Source: JAUIET01 sp964352475 (lineage in GTDB: Bacteria > Pseudomonadota > Gammaproteobacteria > Pseudomonadales > JAUIET01). From it: a DNA stretch of 16,386 nucleotides. The notes beneath the pieces are model-generated. The model made no database searches, was not told where the DNA came from, and saw only the letters and a list, made by a program, of their open reading frames with translations. Position numbers and translations under genes: made by a program. Shown here piece after piece: positions 16,027 through 16,386 of this stretch (its first letter is position 1; every line of letters starts with the position of its first letter). Location: contig CAYGSL010000072.1 in assembly GCA_964352475.1 (NCBI GenBank), positions 1 through 16,386 of the forward strand, written 5' to 3'.

Positions 16027-16150
16027 AGACCGGCGATGAGCTGAATATGGGCTAGTGAGACACGTCGTAAATCCATCCATGGAGACTTGTTTTCGAGGTC
16101 CCTCTCTCAAACAGTCTCACTAGCCCATATTCAGCTCATCTCCTCAGTGC
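16027..16150 (-). repeat. 124-bp conserved-loop hairpin element, copy 2 (inverted)
   Basis: Read on the minus strand it has the same order as copy 1: GCACTGAG (16150-16143), 26-nt arm, GAC, 52-nt loop (16113-16062), GTC, 26-nt arm, and CGGTCT (16032-16027). The stem has 27 uninterrupted base pairs (16035-16061 with 16114-16140), then one A.G mismatch and a closing G-C. The loop differs from copy 1 at 5 of 52 positions, all transitions. The arms differ at 16 of 26 positions but remain paired. It lies between the racemase stop and a possible convergent gene end. It could end transcription here, but copy 1 sits where no terminator is needed. Confidence 0.88.
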
Positions 16151-16179
16151 TAACTCCAAATTCGGCTATTTTAATAGAG

Positions 16180-16386
16180 CTAATCTTTTTTCTTGTTTTC
16201 TCTACAAAGCCCACCAAGATACCACTTGGTCTCACAATCGGAGACCAGCCTGCCCCGTTCCCCATGCTGCATATCCAGTATTTTCTCAACGCCTGGCGGT
16301 GGCATTCCGGGAGCTGGCGAATCCTGCAAAGCGCTTAGAGGCTGCGGGTAGTCAGCCCAATCCAAAGGTGCACGCCAGCCTGGTGG
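16180..16386 (-). CDS. Possible C-terminal fragment of an unrecognised gene
   Basis: On the minus strand the frame is open from the right window edge to a TAG at 16180, giving about 68 residues. They are rich in Pro and Trp at first (PPGWRAPLDWADYPQP) and end in a charged tail (GGLCRENKKKD). A methionine lies inside, but the frame continues past the edge, so this would be a partial 3' end. I do not recognise a family. Convergence with the racemase gene and placement of the hairpin element between them fit a real gene end. The open frame is short enough to be chance, so this is tentative. Confidence 0.35.
   Translation of the reverse strand, partial: PPGWRAPLDWADYPQPLSALQDSPAPGMPPPGVEKILDMQHGERGRLVSDCETKWYLGGLCRENKKKD

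Noticed and set aside
16027..16150. Ordinary Rho-independent terminator for the racemase gene
   Set aside because: The stem is much longer than usual, the loop is 52 nt and conserved, and no T-run follows the right arm. The homologous copy lies between divergent gene starts where no terminator is expected. A terminating side effect here is still possible.
8353..16150. CRISPR or palindromic repeat array
   Set aside because: There are only two copies, 7.7 kb apart and inverted, with no spacers and no cas genes.
16166..16191. Small hairpin CTATT/AATAG followed by a T-run
   Set aside because: The stem is only 5 bp of mostly A-T with a 2-nt loop, and the T-run is not adjacent to it. The T-run also falls in the Lys-rich tail of the possible minus-strand gene.

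Overview
The window looks like a catabolic gene island from a proteobacterium, probably a marine gammaproteobacterium. I infer this from moderate base composition, short Shine-Dalgarno sites, ATG/GTG/TTG starts and the mix of lipid-, terpenoid- and aromatic-type oxidoreductases; no rRNA, tRNA or housekeeping gene confirms it. There are 15 convincing complete genes and one possible gene fragment at the right edge. I see no transposase, integrase, CRISPR array, regulator gene or transporter.

Layout. (1) A DUF1214 protein (70-1479, minus) is divergent from a two-gene plus-strand unit, an F420-type luciferase-like oxidoreductase (1655-2512) and a DDN-like deazaflavin-dependent protein (2528-2941). 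(2) A five-gene minus-strand operon runs from about 8250 to 2956. It encodes a beta-hydroxyacid dehydrogenase, an aldehyde dehydrogenase, a coniferyl-alcohol-dehydrogenase-like SDR, an unrecognised protein that seems to contain a duplicated domain, and a second SDR. Several of its genes overlap or nearly touch. (3) A 431-bp divergent intergenic region (8197-8627) holds candidate promoters for both directions and a striking 124-bp hairpin element. (4) A plus-strand pair follows: a carboxymuconolactone-decarboxylase-family protein and a coniferyl-aldehyde-dehydrogenase-like enzyme. (5) A minus-strand operon (13547 to 10474) encodes a SnoaL/NTF2-like protein, a CYP51-family cytochrome P450, its [3Fe-4S]-type ferredoxin and an extended SDR. 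(6) Divergent from this, on the plus strand, are an APH/ecdysteroid-kinase-like phosphotransferase and an alpha-methylacyl-CoA racemase with all its catalytic residues. A second copy of the hairpin element, in inverted orientation, lies just after the racemase gene.

How the genes may work together. The P450 and ferredoxin could hydroxylate a bulky isoprenoid or sterol-like substrate. The alcohol and aldehyde dehydrogenases could take the alcohol to the acid. The racemase could set the stereochemistry of 2-methyl-branched acyl-CoAs for beta-oxidation. This pathway is inference; each family assignment rests on visible motifs.

Most unusual signal. The hairpin elements at 8353-8476 (plus) and 16027-16150 (minus) are both exactly 124 bp. 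They share conserved ends and a 52-nt central loop with only 5 differences, all transitions. The 26-bp arms between ends and loop differ at 16 of 26 positions, yet both copies stay almost perfectly self-complementary. Fourteen pairs have changed on both sides. This is strong covariation evidence for a selected RNA or DNA structure, in a family I cannot name.
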